Part shown: positions 1 to 11,326 of the stretch, in pieces | How positions within the stretch are numbered: position 1 is the first letter of the stretch | How the letters are laid out: every line of letters starts with the position of its first letter | Source: Allodiplogaster sudhausi | Lineage: Eukaryota > Nematoda > Chromadorea > Rhabditida > Diplogasteridae | Direction of reading: 5' to 3' | Assembly: GCA_945643635.1 (NCBI GenBank) | Contig: CALZFC010000075.1 | Coordinates: 1,207,501-1,271,500, forward strand | DNA length: 64,000 nucleotides | Notes under the pieces: generated by a model | Told to the model about the DNA's origin: nothing | Databases searched by the model: none | What the model saw: only the letters and a program-made list of their open reading frames with translations | Translations under genes and position numbers: made by a program

Positions 1-210
1 ATTTTCATCGGCTACCTTTGAAAAAAAATCCTTCTTCTATTTTATGGAACTAAAATTGGAATGGTGAAAGCGTGCTGCATCATCGCGAGCTCGTAATAAT
101 TTTTCTTCTCATTTTTCTCTACGTCTCTATCTCTCACTAATCTCTCTCTCTCTCTCTCTTTATCTATCTTTGTCTCGCTGTATCTGTGCTTCTCAAGGGA
201 TAAAGTAGCA

Positions 211-2230
211 ATGCTGGAGGGCGTCGTCTCCTCTTCCTCCTCAGCTTCTCCCGTCTGGCTGCTGAACTACGCCGTGGGCGCGGCGTCCCTGACGACGCTG
301 ACCGCGCTCGCGTACCTCTGGACACGGTCGGCGCTGCTCAAGAGCCGCGCATCTGCCGCATGCACCACGGCCCGCATCGATGCGGCGGGCGCCGAGGAGA
401 TGGTTGGCCGGTCTTTATTTTTTCTGACTTCATTTACACACAAAACATACATACAGTACCGTGCAAAAGTCTATTAACCTTTAGTTTTTCATTCATAACT
501 TCCTTCAATGTTAATGAAAGTCAATGAAATTTTCAGGGTTGCTTTTTTATGCTGTCAGACTTATAGTCACAGAGTAATGGTTTCATTGATCTACTATAAA
601 GCCAGAAAAAAATCAATAACTCAAATCATCCGGGTTGCACATTTAGGCATGATGAACCAAATAGGTTATTTCTTTGATATTTATGTACATTGTATTGGAT
701 TAATAATTTAGTTGTATTCTAGAACATCTCTGCGATGAGTTTTTTTGTCTAATCGCTATTTAATCATATGCTGTTACATGCTGCCAGCCTTTAGTTCGAG
801 ATCCATGCACAAAGCCAGAGATGCAGAAGGTTCAGAAGCATAAAATCGATCACTTGCCACTTTGCCTAGAGCGATAATGATTTTAAAATATTCAAAACTA
901 ATCATTAGACTAATTCAGCTGGTTACTTGAGCTGTGAAAATTAGGTGCTAACTATTTGTGCACATTTTGAACACCACGGTCAACATTGGTGACGCAGCGC
1001 AGACTTGCTAAAAGTGATGTTGTGTTGGGGTCCGTTTTTCAAAAGCGATTTTGCCTGTCTAAAATAATAGCTAATAGGCTTTTAAATCTTTTGAAGTCCT
1101 ACTTCATCCCTGACTTCATGAACCCACCAGATACACTAGATCGTTTGAATGTACCGCAGGCATACAGTACGGTGACATGTTAGCCAAGAAACTAAATCCG
1201 AAAATGTTTTGATCAAGACATAAATCACTTTAACCGATACAGCTGTGTTTCTCAATAATCTTAATCTCAATTTTCTAATTTAAAGTTGTGATTGATCTAG
1301 AACAGACAGCCGTCAATACACCGTACTACTCTATGCCAGGGTACATTCAAACGATCTACTGTATCTTGTGGGTTCATGAAGTCAGGGATAAAATAGGACT
1401 TCTAAAGATTTAAAACATATTAGCTATTATTTTAGATAGGCAAAATCGCTTTTGAAAAACGGACCCCAACACAACATCACTTTTAGCACGTCTGCGCCGC
1501 GTCACCATTGTTGACCGTTGTGTTCAAAATGTGCACAAATAGTTAGCACCTAATTTTCACAGCTCATGTAGCCAGCTGAATTAGTCTAATGATGAGTTTT
1601 GAATATTTTAAAATCATTATCGCTCTAGGCATAGTGGTAAATGATCGATTTTATGCTTCTGAACCTTCTGCATCTCTGGCTTAGTGCATGGATCTCGAAC
1701 TAAAGGCTGGCAGCATGTAACAGCATATGATTAAATAGCGATTAGACAAAAAACTTATCGCAGAGATGTTCTAGAATACAACTAAATTATTATCCAATAC
1801 AATCTACCCAAATATCAAAGAAATAACCTATTTGGTTCATCATGCCTAAATGTGCAACCCGGATGATTTGAGTTATTGATTTTTTTCTGGCTTTATAGTA
1901 GATCAATAAAACCATTGCTCTGTGACTATAAGTCTGACAGCATAAAAAAGCAACCCTGAAAATTTCATTGACTTTAATTAACTTTGAAGGAAGTTATGAA
2001 TGAAAAACTAAAAGTTAATAGACTTTTGCACGGTACTGTACATACATACTACATTTATTATATTTATTGCCAATCTACATTTTCTTGGTCGCTCCCATTT
2101 TCTCACCACCCATTTTTTTTATTGAATCCAGAAAGAAAACATTTCATTGCCTTTCTCTGTCGTGCTAGGCTGTTCTTTATCTCGCTCCCTCGTCTCTCTT
2201 TATCTCGATCCCTCGTCTCACTCACTCCCC

Positions 2231-2286
<56 letters not shown>

Positions 2287-2461
2287 CTCTCTTTCTTTCT
2301 GTCTCTCTCTCTCTCTCTCGCCCAATTCTCCCACACTCCAGGGCTACAATGCTCTGCCGTCGAAGCGCCCAATCAGTCGCCAGCCCTCCGTGCACAGTCT
2401 GCTCTCGGAAGAGGAAGACGACGTCCTACTTTCGCATCCTGTCGTGGTCGGTTTGGGATGA
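211..2461 (+). CDS. Small single-pass membrane protein, two exons
   Basis: I do not recognise the family. Exon 1 runs 211-402 and begins with an ATG after a pyrimidine-rich leader. It encodes a hydrophobic stretch at about residues 14-40 (WLLNYAVGAASLTT then LTALAYLW), consistent with one membrane helix, followed by a basic segment. The proposed donor is the GT at 403. Exon 2 starts after the CAG at 2339-2341, keeps phase 0 and encodes a Ser-rich tail with an acidic SEEEDD patch, ending at the TGA at 2459. The predicted protein is about 103 residues. Almost the whole 1.9-kb intron is a fold-back transposon (454-2038) plus a CT microsatellite. An alternative reading of exon 2 runs on to a strong donor (GTGAGTAAG) at about 2540, so the 3' end is uncertain. 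Confidence 0.45.
454..2038. mobile_element. Fold-back Tc1-like element, family A, copy 1
   Basis: The element begins CAGTACCGTGCAAAAG and ends with its exact reverse complement, with a TA dinucleotide at both sides (452-453 and 2039-2040). That is the target-site signature of Tc1/mariner transposons. The two arms (about 454-1178 and 1319-2038) are near-complete reverse complements of each other and surround a spacer of about 140 bp. No transposase reading frame is visible, so it is non-autonomous. A second copy lies at 43586-45192. Confidence 0.9.
2225..2330. repeat. CT microsatellite
   Basis: Nearly pure CT dinucleotides with occasional TTT and TGT interruptions, just upstream of the second exon of the small membrane protein. 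It may serve as a very long polypyrimidine tract. The reading frames crossing it are low-complexity artefacts. Confidence 0.95.
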
Positions 2462-2694
2462 ATGGTACCAGGGAGGGAGGGGGGATGGTACCCGAAGGTT
2501 GGGGTGGTACCAGAAGGTTATTGGCCCTATGGGAGACATCGGTGAGTAAGTCCGTGTGCTGATTCAAGAGTAAATACAGGCAGAGATGGCGAGAAATTAA
2601 ATGTGCTCATTCAAATTGTGTTAATATAATATTTATTGATTTTTAAAACATATTATATTATTTTAAAATAATCTAAATATTTTGGACGCACGAG

Positions 2695-2873
2695 ACGCTT
2701 GCCGCACGGCTGAGCATCACTTCGTCGGTCGACGAGATCATCGGACAGAAGACGAGTCATGGACGACAGGGTATGCTGAAGAGAGGGAGAGAGAGAGAGA
2801 GAGAGCGAAAGAGAAAGAGAGAGAGAGCGAGCGAACATGAGAGAGGGAAACAGAAAGAGAGGGAAAACGAGTA

Positions 2874-2917
<44 letters not shown>

Positions 2918-4366
2918 AAAGATATAAAGTGACATAAGAAGTTTGAAAAGAAGTCATTAACAGCACGATTAATTGGGGAGAAAGTAACAGTCCGCGAATG
3001 ACGAACTTTGTTTCAGCAGGCAGGGAAGCAGCGAGGAATGCGTAGCTGAAATGGAAGAGAAGACCGATCAATAATACTTGTTATTTTTCCAACCATAAGC
3101 TTAAGTTTCTTCTTCATTTGTTGTCCATAGATTCCCCATTGTTCACCCTTTTTTTAACGAGAAGAAAAATGCAGACAGATATCACCACAACATATCCACA
3201 TCCTGTTCTCTTTTTTAAAAAATCTCTTCTCTCTCTCTCTCTCTCTCTCGCTCTCTCTTACTCTAACGCACACTAAGCTCTCCTCTCTCTCTCTCACGTC
3301 CTCAATCTCTCTATTTCACTGCATCACTCAAAATCTCTCTTTCTCCCGATTGGTCGATCATATCTACTCCTGATGGATCACTGCAGATATGTATTTATGA
3401 ATGTGCTACAAGTAACTGCTTCCTTTTTTTAACTGATAAATACACGTATCCAACATGGACACAATAAATCGACATTATACTAAATCTCCACAGCTTATGA
3501 ACGACGATATTACTAAATGAAAAAGCGCCTCAAATAAAAACAAAAAATATGACAACAACCGTAAAAGTTGTTTTTCTGTGTCATAACGCACCAATTCAAG
3601 TAATACATGAACAGAATGATGTTGTTCCCTGACACTTCATTCTCTCTGATTCTCTCACTTGTCTTTTTCTCTCTCTCCGTCTCTCTCTCTCTCGCTCTTT
3701 CTCACTATCTGTTCCAATGAATTCGTATCTTTGTTTAGTTGCTCGTCTATTACATCTCGCACTCATATGAGCATATGTACATACATTACATCCTTGTATT
3801 GCCCCTGCCTTGTCTATTTAGTTAGCCAGTAGATCTTCAGTTGTTCTGCTGAATATTGATACCATAAGATTTAGATGTTTGAAAAAGGAATGTTATCGGT
3901 CAGAATCCGTGTGCTTTATTTTGATCGGACAGATAGGGCCTGATTTATTCTACTTTTTTTCTCTCTCTATTTTCCTCTGTGCCAATTTGGCAAGAAAAAA
4001 AAAAGTTCGCAAACGTATCACTTGGAATATCTAGTGAAGTTAAGTGAAGTTACAATTATTCATTGTCCATAGTAGGCCGGAATAAATTCTGAATGATGTT
4101 GCTATACATCTAAACCCTCGTTTCAGCCTTCATCATAAAGCTTTCGTTGCACGACAGATCTCGCATGAATCATCTCACCCTCCTCCCCCTTCGTCTTCTT
4201 TCCTCTCCCGTCCTCGCGGACACTCTCGGTGCGCCGCCCATCGGCCAGTTCCTCCAGACGCTCATCATGGAAACCATGAACATCTTCTTCTTTAATCATC
4301 GTATGAACACTCCTTTTTATTCTATTTCTCTGTCTTTCTGTCTCCCTCGCTCACACTCTACTTCTT

Positions 4367-4414
<48 letters not shown>

Positions 4415-7068
4415 TCAGCCCTCTCCTCGTCCGACCCTCGCGAGGGTCTGCTCAATATCACCTGCATCCCTTGCCAGCTCATTGGCATTCAAGAACGCCA
4501 ACGAAAACGTGCCCGGCACGAAATATGTTCGTGTCCTTTTTTTTTTTTTTTAATCATTAACCATCTCTAATAATTAAATTGTAAACGAGTATAGGTAAAA
4601 TGCTGTCTGCACAGTTTCTCATGGGCGTCTGCACCCTTCTCCTCGGCGACTCGACCTTCTGCCAAGACAACGTCGAGTTCTTGGCGCTCGCCTTCGGCAT
4701 CGCAACGTACAGTGAGCGTCTTCTTCTTTTCTTACTTTCTTATCAAATTCCTATGCTTTCGCTTTAATTCTGCTCGATGATTTGTGACTTCTATTTGGTC
4801 TTGTGTAGTAATTAATATTCGCAAATCCACTTTGGCTCTTACAATGAGGCTTCTTGGGTCTTTCCGAAATAATAGAGCTATTTTACCGACGTTAACGTAT
4901 TAACTCCATCCTTTACCATCTGTGAAACGACCAATTGGTTTTTAATGGAAAATCATATATGACGGTGCCAACTAAAAAAACGGTCGTTTTTGCATTTTCG
5001 ACACGATGTGCACACTTTTTTGGAATATTCCACATGAATATGCCAAATTTGCCAAACAGTACGCGTATTTTTTGGCAAATTTGGCTTGTTCATGTGGAAT
5101 ATTCCAAAAAAGTGTGCACATCGAGTCGAAAATGCAAAAACGACCGTTTTTTTAGTTGGCACCGTCATATATGTTACTGTTAAAAGATAATTCGATAAGA
5201 AGTTATTAGTTTTTGTTTATAAAAAAAATCCGATAAGAAGTTATTAGTTTTTGTTTATAAAAAAAATCCGATAAGAAGTTATTAGTTTTTGTTTATAAAA
5301 AAAATCCATAAAAAATTCAAAACAATTTGTTCTGTATCATTATTTTCTCTACACCAAGATCCGGAGTAATAAAATTAAAGATTTTATCATTGATAACTCT
5401 CATTCGCCCGTGCTATTTTCACGCAGCGGATTTGTGCGGCCTGCGAAATGGTGAGGAAAAAAAGTGAGGAATCACATCGCAGATGCGGCAATTCGAACCT
5501 GCATTAAATACTTTTTCGGTGATCGCCCTCCTTTAAGTGGCAACTTGCCTAACTCGAAATGACTCATTATTCCTTCCTTGGCAACCTGCCAACTTCTCTT
5601 GGCTCGAGGCCAAGTCTGCGAGCGTGCGTACGTATGCGCGGCACCGCCTGCAGAGGAAGCCGCGTCGTTCGCGGCAGCGGATGAGAGGGGACGCGGAAGC
5701 GGAAGCGGCAAGAAGCGAGTGACTTATCTCCAGTACGCATCCACCGTCTCGCCGGGTATTCATTCGTTTTTGGCGCGGTTATTTTTCGTTTGGAACCAGC
5801 AAAAAAAATCGTATCATATTTCATAAGAATCATTTTTATTTTTTTCCTCTTTCCACACACATTATTTCTCAAAAATTTCTCTCTTTGAATTCTCTCCCTC
5901 TCTCTCTCATACGTTCCCTCTCTCGTTCCCTCTCTCGCTCGCTCGCTCGCTCTCTCTCTCTCTCTCGCTCTCTCACTCTTTACTCCCTCGTCACTATCTT
6001 CTCTCTCCAGTCGACTATGAAAGCGCTGCCGTCGAGATCGCGGCAGCGTTGCGGGCGGATGCAGAAGCAGCGAATGTGTCAGCTTCTCCAAGGTCATCGT
6101 CTCCTGCTACGACAACTCGGATTACGGTAAGGCAGACAACGTCAACTGAGAGGACAACACGGGCATCGACACGTGCACAGGTATGCGTGATAATGTATAA
6201 AGTGTATTTAAATTGCATGACAATATGAAGGATGCCTTTACAAGGTAGACTTTCAGGGCTTGCCCGGCTTGCTTTTTGGCAACGCTCATAGCAACCTTAT
6301 CCAGGTGAGGAGTTACACAGTACTTATCGAATGAAATTCTGTCTCATCATTTCTTACCATTTCTTTTTTCTCTACCCCTTTTTTTTTCTCTCTCTCTCTC
6401 TCTCTCTATCGCTCCATCCCCATATCTCTTTCTCTCTCACTATCTCTCTCTCTCTCACTGCCTCCCTCTATAGAAAGCGCTCGACACCGCGTCAGACGTC
6501 GTCGGCTCTACTGTGGAAGCGATCGGCCGAACAGTCGATGACGTCATCAGCACAGCGCGACAACGCGTCATTAATGTACGATATTATGTTTTTTTTAAAT
6601 CTTATTTCACCTACGAATATTCTCTTATGGTTAGATCTTTTTATTAAAAAAAATTTTTAATTAGCAAAATAACAATTCCCTTTGCCTGCTTTTCTTTCAA
6701 TAGGCGAGATAAAGCATTAAATCTCAAGAAAAAAATTCGACCATCGCCCCCTGTAATTATTTATTTTCCAATCATAATGCAATAAAAAGTAACTATCTCT
6801 TGCAAAAAAAACGTGAGATAAATGACAATTCTCTTTTCCATTGAATGCCCAGTCGCTCTCAGCCGCCGCCGTCGATTCTGCGGCTGCGCTTTCCGTTGGC
6901 GGATGCCGTGACGGCGCGGGCGACAGAGGAGGAGGAGAACGTGGAATCGGAATCGACGCCAGTCTCCGCGTCTCCATAGACACACGAGCCAGTCTTGGCG
7001 CGAGCCTTCCGACAAGCTATCTGCGAAGCAGAAGCACTCCTTTGCTGGCGAGATTGTTTGGAATATAG
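2695..7068 (+). CDS. Multi-exon gene, possibly p115/Uso1-like (weak)
   Basis: Nine exons chain in consistent phase: 2695-2770, 4127-4300, 4419-4526, 4595-4711, about 5561-5755, 6011-6180, 6257-6304, 6474-6575 and 6853-7068 (TAG). The 5' end is missing from this model. The exon 4 product contains AQFLMGVCTLLLGDSTFCQDN, which resembles the last armadillo repeats of the Golgi vesicle-tethering factor p115/Uso1 (QLVQGLCALLLGISIYFNDN in the human protein, recalled from memory). An Ala-rich helical stretch (ESAAVEIAAALRADAEAAN) follows at a similar distance. The C-terminal part is Ala/Ser-rich and shows no coiled coil, unlike p115. Introns hold a palindromic MITE, a 38-bp tandem repeat and CT tracts. 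The coding potential is good; the family call is only a suggestion, and it could be two genes. Confidence 0.35.
2785..2915. repeat. GA microsatellite
   Basis: GA dinucleotide tract with AAAG and CGAG interruptions, directly after the donor at 2771 in the first visible intron of the 2695-7068 gene. Confidence 0.95.
4954..5173. mobile_element. Palindromic MITE, about 220 bp
   Basis: The sequence from CATATATGACGGTGCC to GGCACCGTCATATATG is an almost perfect inverted repeat with a small central loop. As a result both strands would translate to nearly the same 70-residue peptide, which is an artefact. The flanks are ATAT-rich, consistent with a TA-type target. It sits in the intron after the exon ending at 4711. 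The arm contains the word GGAATATTCC seen in other hairpins of this window. Confidence 0.85.
5193..5306. repeat. Tandem repeat, 38-bp unit, three copies
   Basis: The unit starts CGATAAGAAGTTATTAG and ends in a TTTATAAAAAAAATC stretch. Starts at 5193, 5231 and 5269 give a period of exactly 38 bp, and the copies are virtually identical, so the expansion is recent. Confidence 0.95.
5375..5535. mobile_element. Decayed MITE of the GGAGGGCGATCACC family
   Basis: The right end (GGTGATCGCCCTCCTTTAA) and the core (cattcg..cgtgctattttcac..cagcgg.tttgtgcg) match the element at 30838-31034. The left terminal repeat is degraded. It ends just before the exon at about 5561. A short relic of the same end (GATGATCGCCCTCCTTCAA) is visible near 55333. 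Confidence 0.65.
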
Positions 7069-8416
7069 AGCAGATAAATGTTGTGGTTTTAAAGTAAAAA
7101 CTAATTTTGAGTTACCAATTCTAAACAGTACTAAAAATAAAACGCAGAAAGCATACAATTAATCGCATTTCCAAACTTTTCATCGAAATTAGATGCATTT
7201 TCATCACGTTTCATAAGGAGAACATAGCGACTTATTCTGCGTTAGGAAAGAAGCGCCTTTCGTATTTTGCAGACTAAAATTGACTAAAGGGTAATCGACG
7301 CCCACATAAATGAGCACGATGACAAACGCCAACACGGAAGAGCTGCAATGACTTTTTATCAAAAATAATAATTGAATGGTAGTTCCCAAGCAACTAACAA
7401 TAAGGGTTGTCGTCAGGGAAGTTGACGACCATTTTAGAATCTGCAAGAACAGTAACACCTGTAGCCGATTACTTGAGTGTTTTTCAGAACCCGTGACAGA
7501 TTCGTGTGGGCGCAGGAAATAATGGGGACTAATGGTAAGCAAAAGACTGAAAGTCATTTGGTGTGTACATGTACAGGTAGGTGGGAGCATTCCTTGCCTT
7601 TCGATGCAGACAACGGAAACTCAACTCTGATCTAGTTCAATTTTCCTGACCGTCTCGCCTTTCTTGTAGGCATGAAGGCGCGAATTCAAAATTGATTTTT
7701 TTTTCTCGATCCTTTAACGTCACATACAGTACCGCCCAACATTTCAGGTACATAACACTCTTTTTCTCTCTCTCTCACTTTTCTTCCCTCCCGGTCCTAA
7801 CCTCTCGTCGCCTTCTCCTCTCTTTCAACTTTTCCTTTGAGCTCAAACCACCGCTTTCACTTTTATCTGCTACTTTAATTAATATGTATTGCTCATTTTG
7901 TTGTCAACTTTAGCTGTTTTTTTTAATGAGACAGAATGAGAGAAAGAGAAAAGGAGAGAGAACGAGAGAGAGAGAGAGAGACAGAGAGAGAGAGAGAGAA
8001 AAGAAAAAAAAAACTTAAAAAATAAGTAGTCAACGGACTAAGAAGAAAGATGTTGATTCATCGAATTCATTGACCGTTTATCACACGTCTATTCATCTAT
8101 GTACTTTGAAGACGATCAAGATATGGATACCTTCATGATGACTCTGTAGGAAAGGCAAAAGAATGCTAATTGTAAGAATTTGCACCGGAACACATAAGCG
8201 TAATGTCAAAGAACGATTTCTAATTCCTTGGAAATGTTCTGCAAGAACATTTGAATGGAGTCTGCAGACACGACAGACAAGGGTGCAGGAGCGAGTGAAG
8301 GAGGAGCAAGAGACACAAGTCCAGTCAAGATCTGATACAACAAAACTAGTCGAAAAGAACAATTTAGCTTTTGCGTCTTCATTCATTTTGGATAATATAA
8401 GAAAACGTTCACCTTA
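7069..8416. other. Intergenic, no gene seen
   Basis: No exon chain could be supported. Part of it (about 7420-7590) resembles 26800-26930 in a phrase around GTGGGCG(C/T)AGGAAATAA and GAAAGACTGAAAGTCA, suggesting a dispersed repeat. A GA tract lies at about 7960-8000. Confidence 0.5.
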
Positions 8417-11295
8417 CTAGCACATGATGGTTGCGAGGTCTGCAAGGTCAGGACCGTTGGCGAACTCGAAGCGAGAATGCGCACTAACTACGCTCATTGG
8501 GAATACGTTGCTGTTTTCAATCTGTAAAAACAAAACAAATACAATGGTTTGCATAAAAAATATCCTTTAAATTATTACTATTTTGCAATAATAATCTAGT
8601 GCGGCAAAGTTTCATATCAAATTTTGCAAAGAAATTTTTGCACAAAGATACATATTTATATCTTTTTGAAAAAATTGATTTTTTTGGAATTTCAAACATA
8701 CTTTTTTTTAAAATAACTTTTCAAACTGCTGCATACGGCATACAGTAATCTTCTGAAAAGATTTTTCTGCTCGTAACCATGTTTTGCCTGAATAGGAAGC
8801 ACCTCTACGAACATCTGATCTCTCATGATTTTCAGAGAAGCATCCGGCCCGACTCAGCCCAAAGTTCTCGAAAAATTTGGACCAACCTTCATCTTTGTGA
8901 TATCCCTTATCAATGACTAAATCTCATATTTGGATTTGGACAAAGACAAAAGAATGGCACTGGATAAATTATTTAAAAAATATTAAGGATACATTTTTTT
9001 TACAAACAATAGCTGATAAATTCTCATCACGTGATTGTAAATTATTGATTTTATTACTTGCTCCACTTAAATAAATTAATGTTCAATTAAACCTTTTTTT
9101 TTACTTTTCCTATTGCAATGGTTATTAGCTACGATGCACTTGGAACCATTCGAGTTGTAGGAACCGTCCTTGCTACCAAGATAGTACTGGAAGGGAACTG
9201 TCTTTGGGCAGCATTTCGCAAACAATAGTGTGGAAATTCGCCAAAAGCGAGAATCATGATAATTGCAAGATGGCAAAACAGAGCAAGAATAATTTGTTTT
9301 AATACGCAAAAAACTCTTGTATCACCTTAAATGGTTGCCCGTTCTTGCAGGTTGCGCGGCAGCGCCCAGTTTCTTCTGTGAGATTGACCAGAGCGATTTC
9401 TTCCAGTCGGTATTGAGCAGTTTCGAACAAGAAATCGGCACACGAATTTTCTTTGCAAGTTACCTGAAAGGAAAAGCGTGAGCGACCGCCCGGAAGAAAT
9501 CAAAGTATTTGAAGTGCAATTTGGATAATCAAAATATATATATGTACATACATATATACATATAAGACAGTGTGAATTTTAAAAAATTGGGTTTTTTTTC
9601 TGCAATCTTCGCGTAAGCTGTTATTTATGGCACAGATTTAGAATATTCCACTGTGGATCTTAGAATATTTCACTTTTTGTAATTATTGACGATCGTTAAA
9701 ATTGTCAGATCAGCGCTTTGACAATTTTAACGGTCGTCAATAATGGCAAACAGTGGAATATTCTAAATCCACAGTGGAATATTCTAAATCCGTGCCAAAA
9801 ATAATAGCTTACTCTAAAATTTCAGAAAAAATAATAATTTTTTTCAATTCACACTGTCTTATATGTATATATTTACATATATATTTATATTTAGAAATAT
9901 GCATATATTATGTATATACATACATATATATATATGTACATATAACATATAAATGGTAGTCTCCAACCTTCGCGACATCATTTTCGTTGGGGCCGTAAGT
10001 TAGCCACTTCCCGTTAGAGCTGTCACAGTAGACGAAGGAAGAAATGGTCTCGCTAGACGAGTCAGAAGGGACCTGTTAAAGTAATCGAGGTGTTTGGTGG
10101 TAAAGATAAGATTAAAATTATTTTAAAAATATGCTATGCGTTCATCATGTGGTATATGGAATGTATGAAAGATATGGACATGTACAGTCCCGTTCAACAT
10201 TATTGGGTCCGATATTAATAATATTAATAATATTAGTAATATCGGACCCAATAATGTTGAGCGAACAGGAGAACTCGACCCAGCGCATCTTTCTCACCAT
10301 TAGCAAAAAATCACCACCAGGCCTGGGTTAAAGGAAGTATCTGGCGAATAATTGTACAGTAGCGCTAGAGAATCAGTTTGAATGCGCGCGCTCATTAAGT
10401 TGCCTGTCGCTCGCTCGAGAGAGCGTGTGAAATAGGAGGGCGGCTATGACATACCGTACCTAATTCTCTACCCGCGATTTTTCACGTTACTATTGCTCAG
10501 AGTGTAATGGAAGAAATCGCTCAAACTTTCAGGATATATGTTTTACGCCAAGATGAAGTTATCCATATAGAGAAAACCTTAGGTTAATTATTCCTCATAT
10601 ACCTCCTTTAAATGCAGAAAACTCAAACATTGTTAGATCCACGTCATTTATGAATCTTTTGGTAAACGGTCTTCACGGTCGTATTCTCCGTATTTGAAGT
10701 AGGTTAACACACAAAGGAAATGGCACAAAATGCTTATTCAACGAGCTGTTCCAGTTCATATTATTTATATTAAAATAATTAATATTATCAATATTATTAA
10801 TATCGGACCCAATAATGTTTAGCTGGACTGTACGGTATATGTAGATCTGTTTCGAAATATATTCCCATGACTTGATTTGAAAGAAGACTGACGCTCGCGA
10901 TCATTCCATTGCGACAGACAGCAAATATCACTTGATTGCCAGATGAGTCCACCATCGACTTATAGAGAACGTTGGAGAAGGCGCATCCACCTAGATCTTC
11001 GAGAGTCGGGCACGCATCCGAGACTGGCCGGGTCGTCGCCAACTGCTCGACTGACAAAGAACGGTTTAGGCGACTTTTGATGTGGTCAATAATTAAGCAC
11101 CCACCTGGCGTAGCACACGTGTGAAGGGAAAGCTTTTCGGCGCTCCGAATGGCTGCCATTTCATCGACTGGTCACAGAACACTTCTTCGGCCGGCATACC
11201 AACACCCTCATTCGTGCCCGGCTTCTAGGCCAGAGCATCCCTTCCTTTCTGCCCCTTACTTTTCTCATTCTTGTGATAGAGACCTTAAGTCACGC

Positions 11296-11326
<31 letters not shown>

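Noticed and set aside
2103..2562. Ser/Leu-rich and Arg/Glu-rich open frames across CT/GA tracts (also near 14754-15077, 19213-19530, 46641-46949 and 47346-47687)
   Set aside because: They are translations of dinucleotide microsatellites and have no splice or family support.
4935..5183. Matching 70-80 residue reading frames on both strands
   Set aside because: They arise because the DNA is a near-perfect palindrome (MITE); the same peptide read from both strands is an artefact.
8093..8386. Minus-strand Cys-containing frame downstream of the Cys-rich gene stop codon
   Set aside because: It lies beyond the TAG at 8417 and cannot be joined in phase; probably 3' UTR or intergenic.
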